Positions 1 through 11,440 of a stretch of DNA of 64,000 nt are shown in pieces (within the stretch, counting starts at the first letter, position 1; every line of letters begins with the position of its first letter). This stretch comes from Eutreptiella sp. 'Long Island Sound 2002'. Its lineage: Eukaryota; Euglenozoa; Euglenophyceae; Eutreptiales; Eutreptiaceae. Location: positions 107,158,578-107,222,577 of the forward strand of contig OZ038382.1 of the NCBI GenBank assembly GCA_964036045.1. The letters are read 5' to 3'. Below the pieces are notes generated by a model. The model ran no database searches. It was not told the origin of the DNA and worked only from the letters and a program-made list of their open reading frames with translations. The translations under genes and the position numbers were made by a program.

Positions 1-2
1 TT

Positions 3-287
3 AAGGCACTCGCAATTTTCTCTAACGACTGCGAAAAAACAGAAAAGCTGAAGTTCACTTTCCGAGTTTACGACATCGACAGCGATGGCTACATCAGCAA
101 CAAGGATTTGTTCCAGTGTTTGCAAATCATGGTTGGCTCCAACCTCACAGACACCCAGTTGCAGCAAATTGTGGATAAGACGTTCATTGAGGCCGACAAA
201 GACCGCGATGGTCTTATTTCTTTCGACGAATTCCAAAATGTTGTCGAAGAGAGTGACTTCGGGGATAAGCTGACTCTCCGTTTCTAA
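3..287 (+). CDS. calcineurin subunit B (regulatory subunit), C-terminal part
   Basis: The reading frame enters from the window edge and ends at TAA (285-287), giving 94 residues. Two EF-hand loops are visible: [12 protein letters not shown], with Asp rather than Glu at loop position 12, and [12 protein letters not shown]. Between them is the segment [18 protein letters not shown], which is highly characteristic of calcineurin B. The chain ends LTLRF, close to the usual end of the family. Calcineurin B is the Ca2+-binding, normally myristoylated regulatory partner of the calcineurin A phosphatase. The first two EF-hands and the N-terminus lie outside the window. Codon use is mixed and GC moderate, unlike the DNA that follows, so this is probably the only clear host gene here. 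A generic calmodulin-like protein is a less likely alternative. Confidence 0.9.
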   Translation, partial: KALAIFSNDCEKTEKLKFTFRVYDIDSDGYISNKDLFQCLQIMVGSNLTDTQLQQIVDKTFIEADKDRDGLISFDEFQNVVEESDFGDKLTLRF

Positions 288-2232
288 GATTCAACGGGGA
301 CCGGCTAGGATTTTTCGGGACGGAGCAGTGGGTTTCAGGGTACGTTTTCGCTTTGTTCAAGGCTGTGCGTGTATGTGGCACTGCGTAGGCTGGCGTTGTT
401 GAGTTTTGTCCCCCCTTCGTTTGTGGAAGTAGACCAAAACTGTCTCGTCAACAGACATTTGCCACGGTTCTGAAGCCCCGAAGTTCACGGGCATGTATCG
501 GCACACTTGAACGTTCAGGATCCACTCAATCCCACCCGCGCTACGTCAACGTTCGCCTGCTGTCCAACACATCCGATTGCTTTTGCAGCCCTGAAGGGAC
601 AATATGTGTAATTGGCTGCAAGGACCAAGTGGCCGTTATTCACATTCAAGTTTTCGTTTGACATTGAACCAACAGTCTTCCTGTTGAGACCCATGGTGTT
701 GCGCAGTGCGAGCGTTCGTGGGTGGTTTCGAGATCGGATGCATGTAAACCTTTTTGAAACTGCCCTTGGATTGCTGCTGCCTGTCCGTCTGCGTAGTAGC
801 GCGGCCGTCCTCCTTGTTTCATGTTGCGTAGTGGAAATTCATAGAGTGCTGCAGTTTTCCCAGCAGTGCAACACAGCAGCACCTTATGGACAGTGGTAAC
901 GACATTGTTGCAAAAGTTTTGTCATATTTTCTCCACAAGGTGTTAATGGTTTCTGGGCAGTCTGGGCAAGGCATGCCTCACAATCCCCCCTCCACTGCAG
1001 GAGAGATTGGCTGATAGCACGACCCTTCTGGGTGGGTGTGGAGGTCACACTGTTTTATTTTATTTTTTCCCGGCACACACGTGTTGCGGATGAGGTTCTC
1101 TCGCACCATTTCTTGGGGGTTGTCCCATTGGGGGCACGCAAGTGCCTGGGGATTAGAGTTATAAACATGGTGTGGGAAGTCTGTGTTGCAAAGTGGGTGT
1201 GCTCACAAAACAACATACAACCAACCCACAGATATGCCAGCAGATATGTAAATCTGACCATTCAGGCAGACAGTGTGCAGGCAGACCAGCATGTTTTCAG
1301 GCCATACAGACACACGAGCAGATGATCTTGACACAGGGAGGGAGAGGTGCTATGTTGTAACGGTTGATTCGGCTTGTCTGCTCTAAACAATCCACGTGTT
1401 GGCGCTCAACACAGAGGACAGCCGCACAAGTTGTATAGTTTGGTTTACATTGCGAACAAGGATGAAGCTGCAGGTGCGTTTGGATTCAGAGCGCGTTGTT
1501 GACCACCTCGTTCAACATGTTTGATTGCAGATTGGGAGTTATCTTGGGGATGGGATGCATCATCAATACATTTGTGTGGAAAATTCAAAACTGCATGAGT
1601 CAGTTTTGGTGCATGTAACAATGCAGTGTTGTGTGTGGTTTGGAAGGGTGCCGGAGTGTAGTGTGTGCACATTGTGCTTCCAATTCTGGAACTGACTGTT
1701 TTTGAGAGGGATAATATTTTCCTGTGTGCAGTGGTCTGGCAGGTGCATATCTGTGTTTAAACTCATTGTGCAATCAAACTGTTTGCACTGCATTCTGAGG
1801 TAAATTGCAGGAATTTGGGAACTAGGGGCACATTCCAAATTCCTCTAGCCAATGTGAGTGGAATAGTAGGCTATTTATGCCGGAGAACTGAACAAAAGCC
1901 CAGTACAGAATGGGGCAGCCCACCAACCAAGAAGTGCCCACAAAGCTCCCCTGACTCCACTGGCACAGACTGTGGGTCGACGCGCCATGTCTGTCGTGGG
2001 GCAGATCACGATGGGCAACTCCCATACAGGTCCAGTGTGCCAGTGTGCAATGCCGGGCCCACACAGAGATTGGGCGACGCGCATGGGCGGTACGTCAGAG
2101 GACGGAGGTCACCCAACTGAACACGGAGCGCACCAGTGCCAGGATATTGTTGTGTCAATTATCAAGCACTGGTGATGTATTTGACGCACAAAGTGTAATT
2201 AGAGCATTATCTATGGTTTGCCAAAGCATTGC
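288..2232. other. 3' UTR and intergenic DNA, no gene seen
   Basis: Moderate-GC unique-looking DNA downstream of the calcineurin B stop. Frames are closed apart from ORFs of about 100 codons or less with no recognisable motif. The proximal part must contain the 3' UTR; I could not place the polyadenylation site. Confidence 0.5.
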
Positions 2233-2400
2233 AAAATCACCTCAAAGAGAGGTTGTTAGATCAAGCGCGGGCGCGAGCGGCATACACCCCCTTTTTTTGG
2301 GGTTGTTCGCGTAGCATACCCCAATGTATGGTTTGTAACGTCTAACCCCTTGTAAAATCATCATTTTAGGACCAAAAATGATCCCCCAATGATTTTTTGG
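2233..2400 (+). repeat. R1 interspersed repeat, divergent partial copy (a)
   Basis: Starts with the shared R1 entry (AAAATCACCTC, then GAGGTTGTTAGATCA) and retains a 'GTAAAATCATCATTTT' block matching the other copies. It diverges after about 2400. Confidence 0.6.
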
Positions 2401-2665
2401 ATCTTGACCCCCGTACTCCCCCGCACCTGGGTACCTCTTTTTTATGGGGGGGGGTTGAATATTGTTTGCGTGTTGTGGCTGCTGTGTGTGTATTTGGACC
2501 TGGGTCCTGAAGACTCTTTTCCTTGTTTTTGGACCCCCTAACCCATGGCGGGGTCCCGGGTCCCAACTCCAGGTACCCCCCAGTCGGCCCCCCCCCATAT
2601 GGCCCCTTGCCAGTGAGGTGCTTTCATGTCGGATAGGCTGTTTAGTGGCACGTGAGAGCTTTTTG

Positions 2666-3264
2666 AAATCATTCGCAGAGGTTGTTAGATCAAAGCTAGG
2701 CAGGCCTATATAGGGGAAAACGCCACATATCCCGCATCTTGGGCTTTTTTGGGCCGATTCGCATACCCTACCCCAAGGGGTTGAATTGCTAGTTAAACTT
2801 TTTGTAAAATCATTATTTTGTCCAATAAACGCACCCCCAAAATGAGTTTTTGCTCCGGACCCCCCCAAATTTGAAACCCATTTTTTGAGGTTTTCAGGGA
2901 GGTGGGGGGGGGGGGTCAAAAAAAGGCCCCATTTTTTTGGGAAGAAAATCATGAATCGTTTGGTTTTTTTTGATTTTGAGCTGAAAAAGTGTTTCCGGGT
3001 CCCGACTCCATGGATTTTGTATGGGGCGGAGTAGGGCGAGCGCTTGTGCAGCTTATGCAGTTTTCAGCCATTTTTGCTACGCTGGCGGTTTTGGCTACCT
3101 CGTTGACCATGTGGTCCCCACTGCGAGGGGTGTGAGTTGGGATGTTGTGACTACACTTTTTGCCTACTAGGATACAAAGGGACGTTTTTTGCAGCCTGTA
3201 GCCTTGCCGAGGGCCGGTCAATGCCGGTGCTAAAGACGCCAACTGGCTGTTTCTGCCAATAATG
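2666..3264 (+). repeat. R1 interspersed repeat, copy b
   Basis: About 600 bp repeat also found at 4176, 4994 and 20078. Shared landmarks in order: GAGGTTGTTAGATCAAAGC, a TATA-like stretch (CCTATATAGGGGAAAA), 'ACCCTACCCCAAGG', 'TTGTCCAATAAAC' (contains AATAAA), a long G-run, and 'ACTCCATGGATTTTGTATGG'. At its 3' end it runs directly into S2 satellite sequence, as do the other copies. ORFs across it are not conserved between copies, so I see no protein. It could be a non-autonomous element or a satellite-associated spacer. Confidence 0.7.
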
Positions 3265-3965
3265 GCATAGTGAATTGGCTATTATACAACCTGCAGCTTT
3301 TCACCCTGGGCAGCTCAAAAATCGAAGTTTTCGAACCTTACTTTTTTGATAGGGTGATCACCCCAAATGACCGCATATGACCGCATATTTTGGGCCGTAT
3401 TTACGTATTTTCACCCTAGTTGGGGCATTGGACGCACAGGGGGGGGGGGGGGGGGGCTCCCAAGGGATGGGTCACAACCTGCTTATGCAGCTTTTCACCT
3501 TGGGCAGCTCAAAAATCGAAGTTTTCGAAACTTGTTTTTATGATGTTGTGCCCGCCTAAAATGACCGTTCCAAGCTACATAAAGCATGTTCTAGGCCGTA
3601 TCTACGTGTTTTTCACCCTATTTGGGTATTAGGTTGGAGGGGGGGCGATTCGAAAGGGATTAGTACACACCCTGCTTATGACGAAACTTTCAAAGTTTTT
3701 TTTGATGATATTGTGACCACCTAAAATGACCATCCAAGGTATGCAAAGCATTTTTTAGGCCATATGTACGGGGTTTTCATCCTATTTGGATATTAGTTCC
3801 GGGGGGGGGGTCCATTAAGGGATGGCAACCTGCTTATACCATTTTTTACCCTGCGCAGCTCAAAAATCAATCTTTTCGAAGCTTTATTACCTGATACCGT
3901 GATCACCTAAAATGACCATCCAAGCTATGTAAAGTGTGTTTTAGGCCGTATTTATGCTTTTCTTT
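3265..3965 (+). repeat. S2 satellite, about four degenerate monomers
   Basis: Contains repeated 'GCAGCTCAAAAATCGAAGTTT', 'AAATGACC' and 'TTTTAGGCCGTATTTACG' landmarks of the S2 monomer. It is more diverged than the main array at 20731-26905. Poly-G runs occur once per monomer (for example 3440-3457). Confidence 0.75.
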
Positions 3966-4175
3966 TTCTATTTTGTGTGTGCGCTCCTTGGGGTATATTC
4001 TATGCGAGGTGGACTTGCCGGAAGCAATACAATTCGCCTCTTTCCGAAACTCCTATGTCGCCCCTAGGTTTGGGTGGTCATTCCGTGACAATACGGGTAC
4101 TTGAGCACCCATGGAGACCCATGTAGTGGCCAGTGGGCCCATCCAGCCCGAGACACGGGCCTCCCAGAACCTTCG
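3966..4175. other. unassigned spacer
   Basis: About 210 bp of moderate-GC DNA between S2 monomers and R1 copy c. I saw no second copy of it in the window and no coding signal. Confidence 0.4.
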
Positions 4176-4800
4176 AAATCACCTCCCAGAGGTTGTTAGA
4201 TCAGCGCCAGGCATGCGTATATAATGGAAAACACCACATATTTCCTATTTTGGTGTTCCTGGGCCTATTCGCGTACCCTACCCCAAGGGGTTGAATTGTT
4301 AGTCTCACCTGTTGTAAAATCATTATTTTGTCCAATAAACTCATTCCCCAATGAGTTTTTGGTCTGGGCCCCCCAAGACCCTCCCAACTTGAAACCCACG
4401 TTTTTGAGGTTTTGAGGGAGGAGCGGGGGCTGGGGGGGGGTGGGGGGGCGCTCAAAAATGTCGAAAAAATGACCCTCCCCTTTTTTGGGCCGAAATTCAT
4501 GAATCGTTTGGTTTTTTTTTCGATTTTGAGCCGAAAAAGTGTTTTCAGGTCCCGACTCCATGGAGTTCGTATGGGGCGGAGTGGGACGAGCGCTGATGCA
4601 CTTTATGGGTAATTCAGCCATTTTTGCTCTAATGGCGGTTTTGGCGACCTGAGTGACCCCATGGTGCCCACTCCGAGGTGTGTGAGTTGGGATGTCGTGA
4701 CAGTATATGCCTACTAGGATAGGGAAGGACGGTTTTTGCAGTCTGTAGCCTTGGTGAAAGCCGCTCACAACCCGTGCCAAAGACGGGAAATGACTGTTTC
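4176..4800 (+). repeat. R1 interspersed repeat, copy c
   Basis: Full-length R1 copy with the same ordered landmarks as copy b, including a G-rich tract at 4425-4450 and 'AATTCATGAATCGTTTGG'. It ends in 'TTTCCACCAGTAATGG', joining S2. Confidence 0.75.
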
Positions 4801-4993
4801 CACCAGTAATGGCCTAGTGAATGGGCCGGCTCACAACCTGCTTATGCGGTTTTTCACCCTGGGCAATTAAAAAATCGAAGTTTTCCAAACTTCCTTTGGC
4901 GATATTTTGACCACACAATATCACCATCCAAGGTATGTAAAGCATGTCTTACAGGGGAGGCAACAATTTCAGACCACTTTACTTCCACACACC
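4801..4993 (+). repeat. S2 satellite, single diverged monomer
   Basis: One monomer variant (GGCAATTAAAAAATCGAAG, GATATTTTGACCACACAA). It is nearly identical to 19886-20077, so this piece and the following R1 copy form a segmental duplication. Confidence 0.75.
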
Positions 4994-5394
4994 AAAATCA
5001 CCTCGCAGATGTTGTTAGATCAAAGCTAGGCAGGCGTATATAGGGAAAAACACCACATACCCTCCTTTTTGGTACTTTTTGGACCTATTCGCGTACCCTA
5101 CCCCAAGGAGTTGAATTTTTAGTTAAATGTTTTGTAAAATCATTATTTTTTGTCCAATAAACACATCCTCTAATGAGTTTTGTTGGTCCGGACCCCCTTA
5201 CCCCTCCCCCGTTTAAAAAGCACCTTTTTGACGTTTTGAGGGAGGTAGGGGGGTTGGGGACGGTGATGGGGGGGGGTCAAAAATGTCGAAAAAAAGACCC
5301 ACCCCTTGTTTTGGGTCGAAAATCATGAATCTTTTCATTTTTTTTTCCGATTTTGGGCCCAAAAAGGGTTTCCTGAGCCTGGGTTTGTATGGGG
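4994..5394 (+). repeat. R1 interspersed repeat, copy d, truncated by S1 satellite
   Basis: Very similar to 20078-20460. It breaks off near 5380 within the 'GTTTCCTGAGCC' region, where S1 satellite begins. The copy at 20078 continues normally, so the breakpoint is real relative to R1. Confidence 0.75.
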
Positions 5395-8101
5395 CGCCCG
5401 CACACCACACCCACGGCCAGTGGGAAGCAGGCCCAGGCCGCACGCCCGAAAGGACGAGAGGTCGGGGGTGGAGGAGCGCCCGTCCCCGGACGCTCCACAC
5501 CCAGGCAAGAGGGCGCCCCCGGGCGCCCTCCTGCCGCCCCCACAGCGCGCAAAGCCAGCTCGCCAGAGCGCGCGCTATGGGGTTGGTGGCGGGTCCCCAC
5601 GCCCGCACCCCCCGCACCCACAGCCAGTGGGTAGTGGGCCCCGGCCGCACGCCCGAAAGGACGAGTGGTCGGGGGTGGGAGAGCGCCCGACCCCGGACGC
5701 CCCACACCCAGGCAAGAGGCGCCCCCCCCGGGCGCCCTCGAGCCGCCCCCACAGCGCGCAAAGCCAGCTCGCAAGAGCGCGCGCTGTGGGGTTGGTGACG
5801 GGTCCCCACGCCCGCACCCCCGGCACAAACAGCCAGTGGGTACTGGGCCCCGGCCGCACGCCCGAAAGGACGAGTGGTCGGGGCCGGGAAAGCGCCTGAC
5901 CCCGGACGCCCCACACCCAGGCAAGAGGCGCCCCCCCCGGGCGCCCTCGAGCCGACCCCACAGTTCGCAAAGCCAGCTCGCAAGAGCGCGCGCTGTGGGG
6001 TTGGTGACGGGTCCCCACGCCCGCACCCCCGGCAGCAACAGCCAGTGGGTACGGGGCCCCGGCCGCACGCCCGAAAGGACGAGTGCTCGGGGGTGGGAGA
6101 GCGCCCTACTCCAAATGCCCCACACACAGGCAAGAGGCGCCCCCCCCGGGCGCCCTCGAGCCGCCCCCACAGCGCGCAAAGCCAGCTCGCAAGAGCGCGC
6201 TGCGGGGTTGGTGACGGGTCCCCACGCCCGCGCCCCCCGAACCCGTAGCCAGTGGGTAGTGGGCCCCAGCCTCACGCCCGAAAGGACGAGTGGTCGGGGG
6301 TGGGAGAGCGCCCGACCCCGGACGCCCCACACCCAGGCAACAGGCGCCCCCCCCCGGGCGCCCTGGTGCCGCCCCCACAGCGTGCAAAGCCAGCTCGCAA
6401 GAGCGCGCGCGGTGGGGCTGGTGACGGATCCCCACGCCCGCACCCCCCGCACCCACAGCTTGTGGGTAGTGGGCCCCGGCTGCACGCCCGAAAGGACGAG
6501 TCGTTGGGGATGGGAGAGCGCCTGTCCCCGGACGCCCCACATCCAGGCAAGAGGCGCCCCCCCCGGGCACCCTCATGCCGCCCCCACAGCGCGCAAAGCC
6601 AGCTCGCAAGAGCGTGCGCTGTGGGGTTGGTGACGGGTCCCCACGCCTGCACCCCCCGCACCCACAGCCAGTGGGTAGTGGGCCCCGGCCGCACGCTCCA
6701 AAGGACGAGTGGTCGGGGGTGGGAGAGCGCCCGACCCCGGACGCCCCACACCCAGGCAAGAGACGCCCCCCCCGGGGGCCCTCGTGCCGCCGCCACAGTG
6801 CGCAAAGCCAGCTCGCAAGAGCGCGCGCTGTGGGGTTGGTGACCGGTCCCCACGCCCGCAGCCCCCGCACCCACAGCCAGTGGGTAGTGGACCCCGGCCG
6901 CACGCCCGAAAGGACGAGTGGTCGGGGGTGGGAGAGCGCCCAACCCCGGACGCCTCACACCCACGCAAGAGGCGCCCCCCCCGGGCGCCCTCGTGCCGCC
7001 CCCAAAGCGCGCAAAGCCAGCTCGCAAGAGCGAGCTTTATGGGGTTGGTGATGGGTCCCGAGGCCCGCACCCCCCGCAGCCACAGCCAGTGGGTAGTGGG
7101 CCCCGGCCGCACGCCCGAAAGGACGAGTGGTCGGGGGTGGGAGAGCGCCCATCCCCGGACACCCCACACCCAGGCAAGAGGCGCCCCCCCCGGGCGCCCT
7201 CCTGCCGCCCCCACAGCGCGCAAAGCGAGCTCGCAAGAGCGCGCGCGGTGGGGCTGGTGACGGATCCCCACGCCCGCACCCCCCGCACCCACAGCCAGTG
7301 GGTAGTGGGCCCCTGGCCGCATGCCCGAAAGGACGAGTGGTCGGGGGTGGGAGAGCGCCCGACCCCGGACGCCCGGCAGCCAGGCAAGTGGCGCCCCCCC
7401 CGGGCGCCCTCGTCCCGCCGCCACAGCGTGCAAAGCCAGCTCGCAGGAGCGCGCGCTGTGGGGTTGGTGACGGGTCCCCACGCCCGCACCCCCCGCACCC
7501 ACAGCCAGTGGGTAGTGGGCCCCAGCCGCAAGCCTGAAAGGACAAGTGGTCAGGACTGGGAGAGCGCCCGACCCCGGACGCCCCACACCCAGGCAAGAGG
7601 CGCCCCCCCCGGGCGCCCTCGAGCCGCCCCCACAGCGCGCAAAGCCAGCTCGCAAGAGCGCACGCTGTGGGGTTGGTGACGGGTCCCCACGCCCGCAACC
7701 CCCGCACCCACAGCCAGTGGGTAGTGGGCCCCGGCCGCACGCCCGAAAGGACGAGTCGTCGGGGGTGGGAGAGCGCCCGACCCCGGACGCCCCACACCCA
7801 GGCAAGAGGCGCCCCCCCCGGGCACCCTCATGTTGCCACCACAGCGCGCAAAGCCAGCTTGCAAGAGCGCGCGCGGTGCGGTTGGTGATGGGTCCCCACG
7901 CCCGCACTCCCCGCACCCACAGCCAGTGGGTAGTGGGCTCCGGCCGCACGCCCGAAAGGACGAGTGGTCGGGGGTGGGAGATCGCGCGTCCCCGGACGCC
8001 TTACACCCAGGCAAGAGGTGTCCCCCCCAGGCGCACTCATGCCGCCCCCACAGCGCGCAAAGCCAGCTCGCAAGAGCGCGCGCTGGGGGTTGGTGACGGG
8101 T
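5395..8101 (+). repeat. S1 GC-rich satellite array, about 13 monomers (orientation A)
   Basis: Tandem units of about 209 bp: identical landmarks recur at 209 bp steps, for example 'GTGGTCGGGGGTGGGAGAGCG' near 6709, 6918 and 7127. Each unit carries one C-tract of 7-9 bases (GCGCCCCCCCCGGGCG) and the near-palindromic 'CTCGCAAGAGCGCGCGC'. GC is extreme, so all six frames stay open for hundreds of codons. Because 209 is not a multiple of 3, those ORFs change peptide at every monomer and are not genes. The array is interrupted at 8101 by element 1. Confidence 0.93.
8098..8101. repeat. target-site duplication of element 1 (left copy)
   Basis: GGGT immediately outside the left LTR, matched by GGGT at 18563-18566. 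Excising the element and one copy restores the S1 consensus GTGACGGGTCCCC. Confidence 0.85.
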
Positions 8102-8426
8102 TGTTGTGGTTTGTTTCTTGGGAACTCGACTGCACTCCTGTGCCTCTTTGTTTCTCAAAATCCGAAATCCAAAATCCCAATCGACAAACCTCGCAGGATC
8201 TTTAGACGGGGCACCAATAATAACACAATCTCGAAGACATAAACCCTGTTCAAAGATCGAAGTATCTTACAGCGCTCATTCACGGTTGGCATTGGATGCT
8301 TCTTTATTCTTCACAGACTGTCAACGCGATTGCGACTGCGACTTGCGATTTGCGCGCTGTTGCGCTGCGCTGTTGCGCTGCTGCTGTTCGAAGCCATAAC
8401 ACCTGCTGCTGTTCGAAGCCATAACA
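8102..8426 (-). repeat. element 1 LTR (3' LTR in element orientation)
   Basis: 325 bp, bounded by TGTTGTGG and CCATAACA on the plus strand (TG...CA ends, imperfect inverted termini). Nearly identical to 18238-18562. It contains six TCGA sites and a doubled 'CTGCTGCTGTTCGAAGCC' motif. Confidence 0.93.
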
Positions 8427-8440
8427 CTACCCCCTCGTTG
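8427..8440 (-). other. element 1 polypurine tract
   Basis: On the minus strand AACGAGGGGGTAG directly abuts the 3' LTR. This is the expected position and composition for the plus-strand primer of reverse transcription. Confidence 0.7.
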
Positions 8441-8865
8441 AGACCTCGAAGAGGTCTCACTCACCTGGGCGGGCGTCACAATGTCGAATGAGAGCAGGCC
8501 CAGACAGAAAAAATTTTTTTGGGCCTCGACATGTGTTGGCTAAAGAAGCATAACAGTGGACCAATCCTGGTCGAAACAGTGGACCAATTCGGGTCGAGAT
8601 CACACACCGAGGTGCAGTCATGGGACACCCGTCGTCAGCGCCTCATTCACACGCCGTGTTCGACTGTGCCACGGCTGCGGCTTTCGGCGGAAGCTGCAGA
8701 AGACAACCTCGCCAGGCACACTGCACGGGCGCTGTACCCGCAGCAAGGCTGTGGGCACGTCGAACCATAACATACCATAACATCGAAGCTGGATGCTCAG
8801 CAGACCAACAGGCCTGTACATCTGTCAGCTCGATAGGACATATGGAGGCATTCGATACCATTAAT
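8441..8865. other. element 1 3' untranslated region
   Basis: Internal DNA between ORF3 and the polypurine tract. No coding frame is supported. It begins with the inverted repeat GAGACCTCGAAGAGGTCTC (8440-8458) and is rich in TCGA like the rest of the element. Confidence 0.6.
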
Positions 8866-8982
8866 GGCATCCAGACTGTCGAATCAGCCATTACTTGGCA
8901 TCCAGACTGTCGAATCAGCCATTACTTGGCATCCAGACTGTCGAATCAGCCAATACTTGGCATCCACACATGTCGAATCAGC
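8866..8982. repeat. 31-bp tandem repeat at the 3' end of ORF3
   Basis: Three full units of 31 bp beginning GGCATCCAGACTGTCGAATC (8866, 8897, 8928) and a partial fourth from 8959. One TCGA lies in each unit. The ORF3 stop codon (8978-8980) falls inside the fourth unit. Confidence 0.9.
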
Positions 8983-11440
8983 AGTCCGTGCCCCACGTGA
9001 ACGTGTACGAACGATCCACGGGAAGTCGACATAGTTCATGCACTTTCTTCAGTGTCTCGACGCCAGCCATGAACTTGAAGGTGTCATGACCCGTATAGTG
9101 TCGACGGATATCACTGTCGAGGGCACGCTTCTGAATCAGGATACCAGATCGATGGTTCAGCAATCGAAGGTTGGGATCACCAGGTCGGTCGTCGACGGGG
9201 CACTTGTACTGGAATACGAAGACATGTTCACGGGCAAGCGCTCGAAATTGTCCAGGTCCCAGTGTTTGTGCCCTGGTCGAATAGAAGTCCCAGACGCTCG
9301 ACGGTTTCCAAACGTCCTCACTCCACAGATGGGCCCGATTGGTGACCTCGAAGGAGTATCCGTCATGTCGACCAGTAGACCACCGATAGGTTTCCTTCGA
9401 ACCAGTACCAGCAGCCATGCTGTGGTAGAACTGACCGGTTCGCGTACCGACTCGCCACCACGGCGTGTCGGCAATCGAAAGTCGTCGTACGACAATGACG
9501 GCGCTGATGTCGTCCTTCTCAGGGCCGAGGGCATATCGGTCGACGATCTCAAGCGTGTTGGTTCGAGAACCTTCTTCTTGGAGTCGACCGAGGTGTTGAT
9601 GGACATAGTGGCCGCCAGCGAGGGAACTCTGCAGAGCGAATCGAACCGCTTCTGCAGTCACAAGGCTCCAAGCCGTGTCAACAATGACCGCTTCGAGGAC
9701 TTGGTCTCGGCAGCTGACCTTGCGTCGATGTGCAGCCCTAAAGTCTTCGTGGATCGGCGTGAGGTACTTGAAGAACCGAATGTCGAAGTGGTGCTGATAG
9801 GCATTCGACTCCATCGACAAGAACCGGTGATCGAGGGGGTCCGGGTGAAACGGGTCGCTCGCAGGCGAGTCGGTTTTCTCGATCTCCTCCCGTTCGTCAG
9901 CGTAGACGTCCCTTCGAAACTTGACCGTCCAACGCCAACGTTGTCCATCTTGGTATCCTGCCTCGAAGGGGGACATGAGGTATGTCGAGGTACCCAGGCG
10001 TCGAACCAAATCGGGGGCATCCACGAAAGGGAAAAGATTGACATACTCTTCATTCGATGAGTGAAGGGCAGCAACTCGTCGGATTGCCCTATCGAAGTCG
10101 TGGTACCCGAGTCGTCCGGGTCCAGTCTGGTAGATCGTCGCCAACTGGACAAGGTCGATGGGGGCGCCTGGTGGGACGGCGTTGTACGCGTAGGGTTCGA
10201 TCTGTTCTCCGAGTCGAAAGTATTCCTGGAGCTGGACCGCAAGGTCCTGTGTTCGATGTGGAGCGCACCCATATCGTTTATATCCAAATCGAGAGGTGCC
10301 TCGAAGGCCGCGCAGTTGGTGTCGGCGAAGAAGCAAATCGACTTTGTACGCAAGGAAGGGGGCTCGATCTTCGAAGAGCCCGTCGTTCGCCTGGCAAACC
10401 TTTTGAAGATCACGGATAACTCCCATAATCGAAACGGCAACGGGAGCTTCTCGTCTCATCCTTTCGTGGGTCCAGAAGCGTCGATACTTGAAGATAAGGT
10501 CGATCCCATCCGCAACGTTTATCAGGTCGTCGATACCCGAGATCTCTCGATGCATGCGGTTGAGTCGAGCAATTTCACTCGGCAGGGTATGTTCGGTGAG
10601 GTCTTGTCGGAATCCATAATCGAGCTTTTCATCATAATGTCGCCATTTCTTGAGGGCCGTTCGAAAGTTTTGACAAGCCACTTCGATTTTCGTATACCAT
10701 TGGTATCCTGGCTTACCACCAAGGTTTCCATGCTCATCGAAGGACGCTTCAGGGGCACTTTGAGCCAATTCGTACGGGAATGGTGCGGTTCGACCCCAAC
10801 TGTCGATGCAGATGGTCTTGCCCAACTCGACAATGGCGGCATTTGCGTTCGACACGACTTCATAGTGTTTCTCGCTCAGGAACGTGTGCGGCTTTCTAAG
10901 ACCAGCCATGGTACTCGACGCAATAGTGAGTACCGATGGTTCGACCTTAGTGTACTCCGTTTTCATCAGATCATCTTCATGTGTCCCAAATCGATAGGGT
11001 GGCTTCCATCCGAACGTTCCCAAGTGTCGAAGTTCGTCGATGGTCTCGATTTCATGATTGTACTGCGGCATGTTGTAGGGCTGCCATTTCGACTCCGGCA
11101 CCGGCACAGAATGGTAGCTGGGTGGTGCTGTCGACCGCGCGGGTTCGTAAGGATATTCTGCTTCGTCGTCGGACTCGAGTGGACAGGGTTCAGCGTCGTA
11201 GTTGTAGTCATCGTCGTGGTAATAGGAGTCGGCGTCGTGGTAGTAGGAGTCGGATTGGTTCGTTCGAGTAGAAGCTTGTGTTTTCGGGGCATTCGAATGC
11301 CAGGATTGGTCGACCCAGTCGTCTTCGACTTTCGGCTCTCCGGTACCCGGATCCTGTCTGGATGACCTCGATGTCCAGGTGTTCGGCCTCGATGTCCAAG
11401 AACTGTCGACCCAACCGGGCGCTGAACAGAAGAAGGAAGA
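8978..11440 (-). CDS. element 1 ORF3, main exon (unknown protein)
   Basis: An uninterrupted frame of about 820 codons ending in TGA. The first ATG-independent start in the frame is a GTG at 11107 (709 codons), but the same frame is open upstream to a TGA at 11441-11443, with no ATG in between. The upstream part is Ser/Tyr/Asp-rich (repeated SYYHDADSYYHD). The main body is a mixed, apparently folded protein rich in Tyr, Trp, His and Arg. I see no transmembrane segment, signal peptide or zinc-binding pattern, so a retroviral-type envelope is unlikely. I do not recognise the family. It is probably translated as the continuation of 11563-12016 after splicing (see the intron entry). Position, downstream of integrase and upstream of the polypurine tract, is that of accessory or env-like ORFs in LTR elements. 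Confidence 0.75.
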   Translation of the reverse strand, partial: SSFFCSAPGWVDSSWTSRPNTWTSRSSRQDPGTGEPKVEDDWVDQSWHSNAPKTQASTRTNQSDSYYHDADSYYHDDDYNYDAEPCPLESDDEAEYPYEPARSTAPPSYHSVPVPESKWQPYNMPQYNHEIETIDELRHLGTFGWKPPYRFGTHEDDLMKTEYTKVEPSVLTIASSTMAGLRKPHTFLSEKHYEVVSNANAAIVELGKTICIDSWGRTAPFPYELAQSAPEASFDEHGNLGGKPGYQWYTKIEVACQNFRTALKKWRHYDEKLDYGFRQDLTEHTLPSEIARLNRMHREISGIDDLINVADGIDLIFKYRRFWTHERMRREAPVAVSIMGVIRDLQKVCQANDGLFEDRAPFLAYKVDLLLRRHQLRGLRGTSRFGYKRYGCAPHRTQDLAVQLQEYFRLGEQIEPYAYNAVPPGAPIDLVQLATIYQTGPGRLGYHDFDRAIRRVAALHSSNEEYVNLFPFVDAPDLVRRLGTSTYLMSPFEAGYQDGQRWRWTVKFRRDVYADEREEIEKTDSPASDPFHPDPLDHRFLSMESNAYQHHFDIRFFKYLTPIHEDFRAAHRRKVSCRDQVLEAVIVDTAWSLVTAEAVRFALQSSLAGGHYVHQHLGRLQEEGSRTNTLEIVDRYALGPEKDDISAVIVVRRLSIADTPWWRVGTRTGQFYHSMAAGTGSKETYRWSTGRHDGYSFEVTNRAHLWSEDVWKPSSVWDFYSTRAQTLGPGQFRALAREHVFVFQYKCPVDDRPGDPNLRLLNHRSGILIQKRALDSDIRRHYTGHDTFKFMAGVETLKKVHELCRLPVDRSYTFTWGTDC

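Noticed and set aside
5395-8101. Long ORFs (up to about 460 codons) on both strands of the S1 array, also at 18457-19869, 27863-29610 and 40618-44931
   Set aside because: The satellite has very few A/T-rich stop codons and a period that is not a multiple of three. Peptides differ from monomer to monomer and open frames exist in nearly all phases.
9038-11365. Plus-strand ORFs of 340 and 434 codons antisense to ORF3
   Set aside because: They are shadows of the ORF3 coding strand helped by frequent TCGA, and they overlap each other in different frames.
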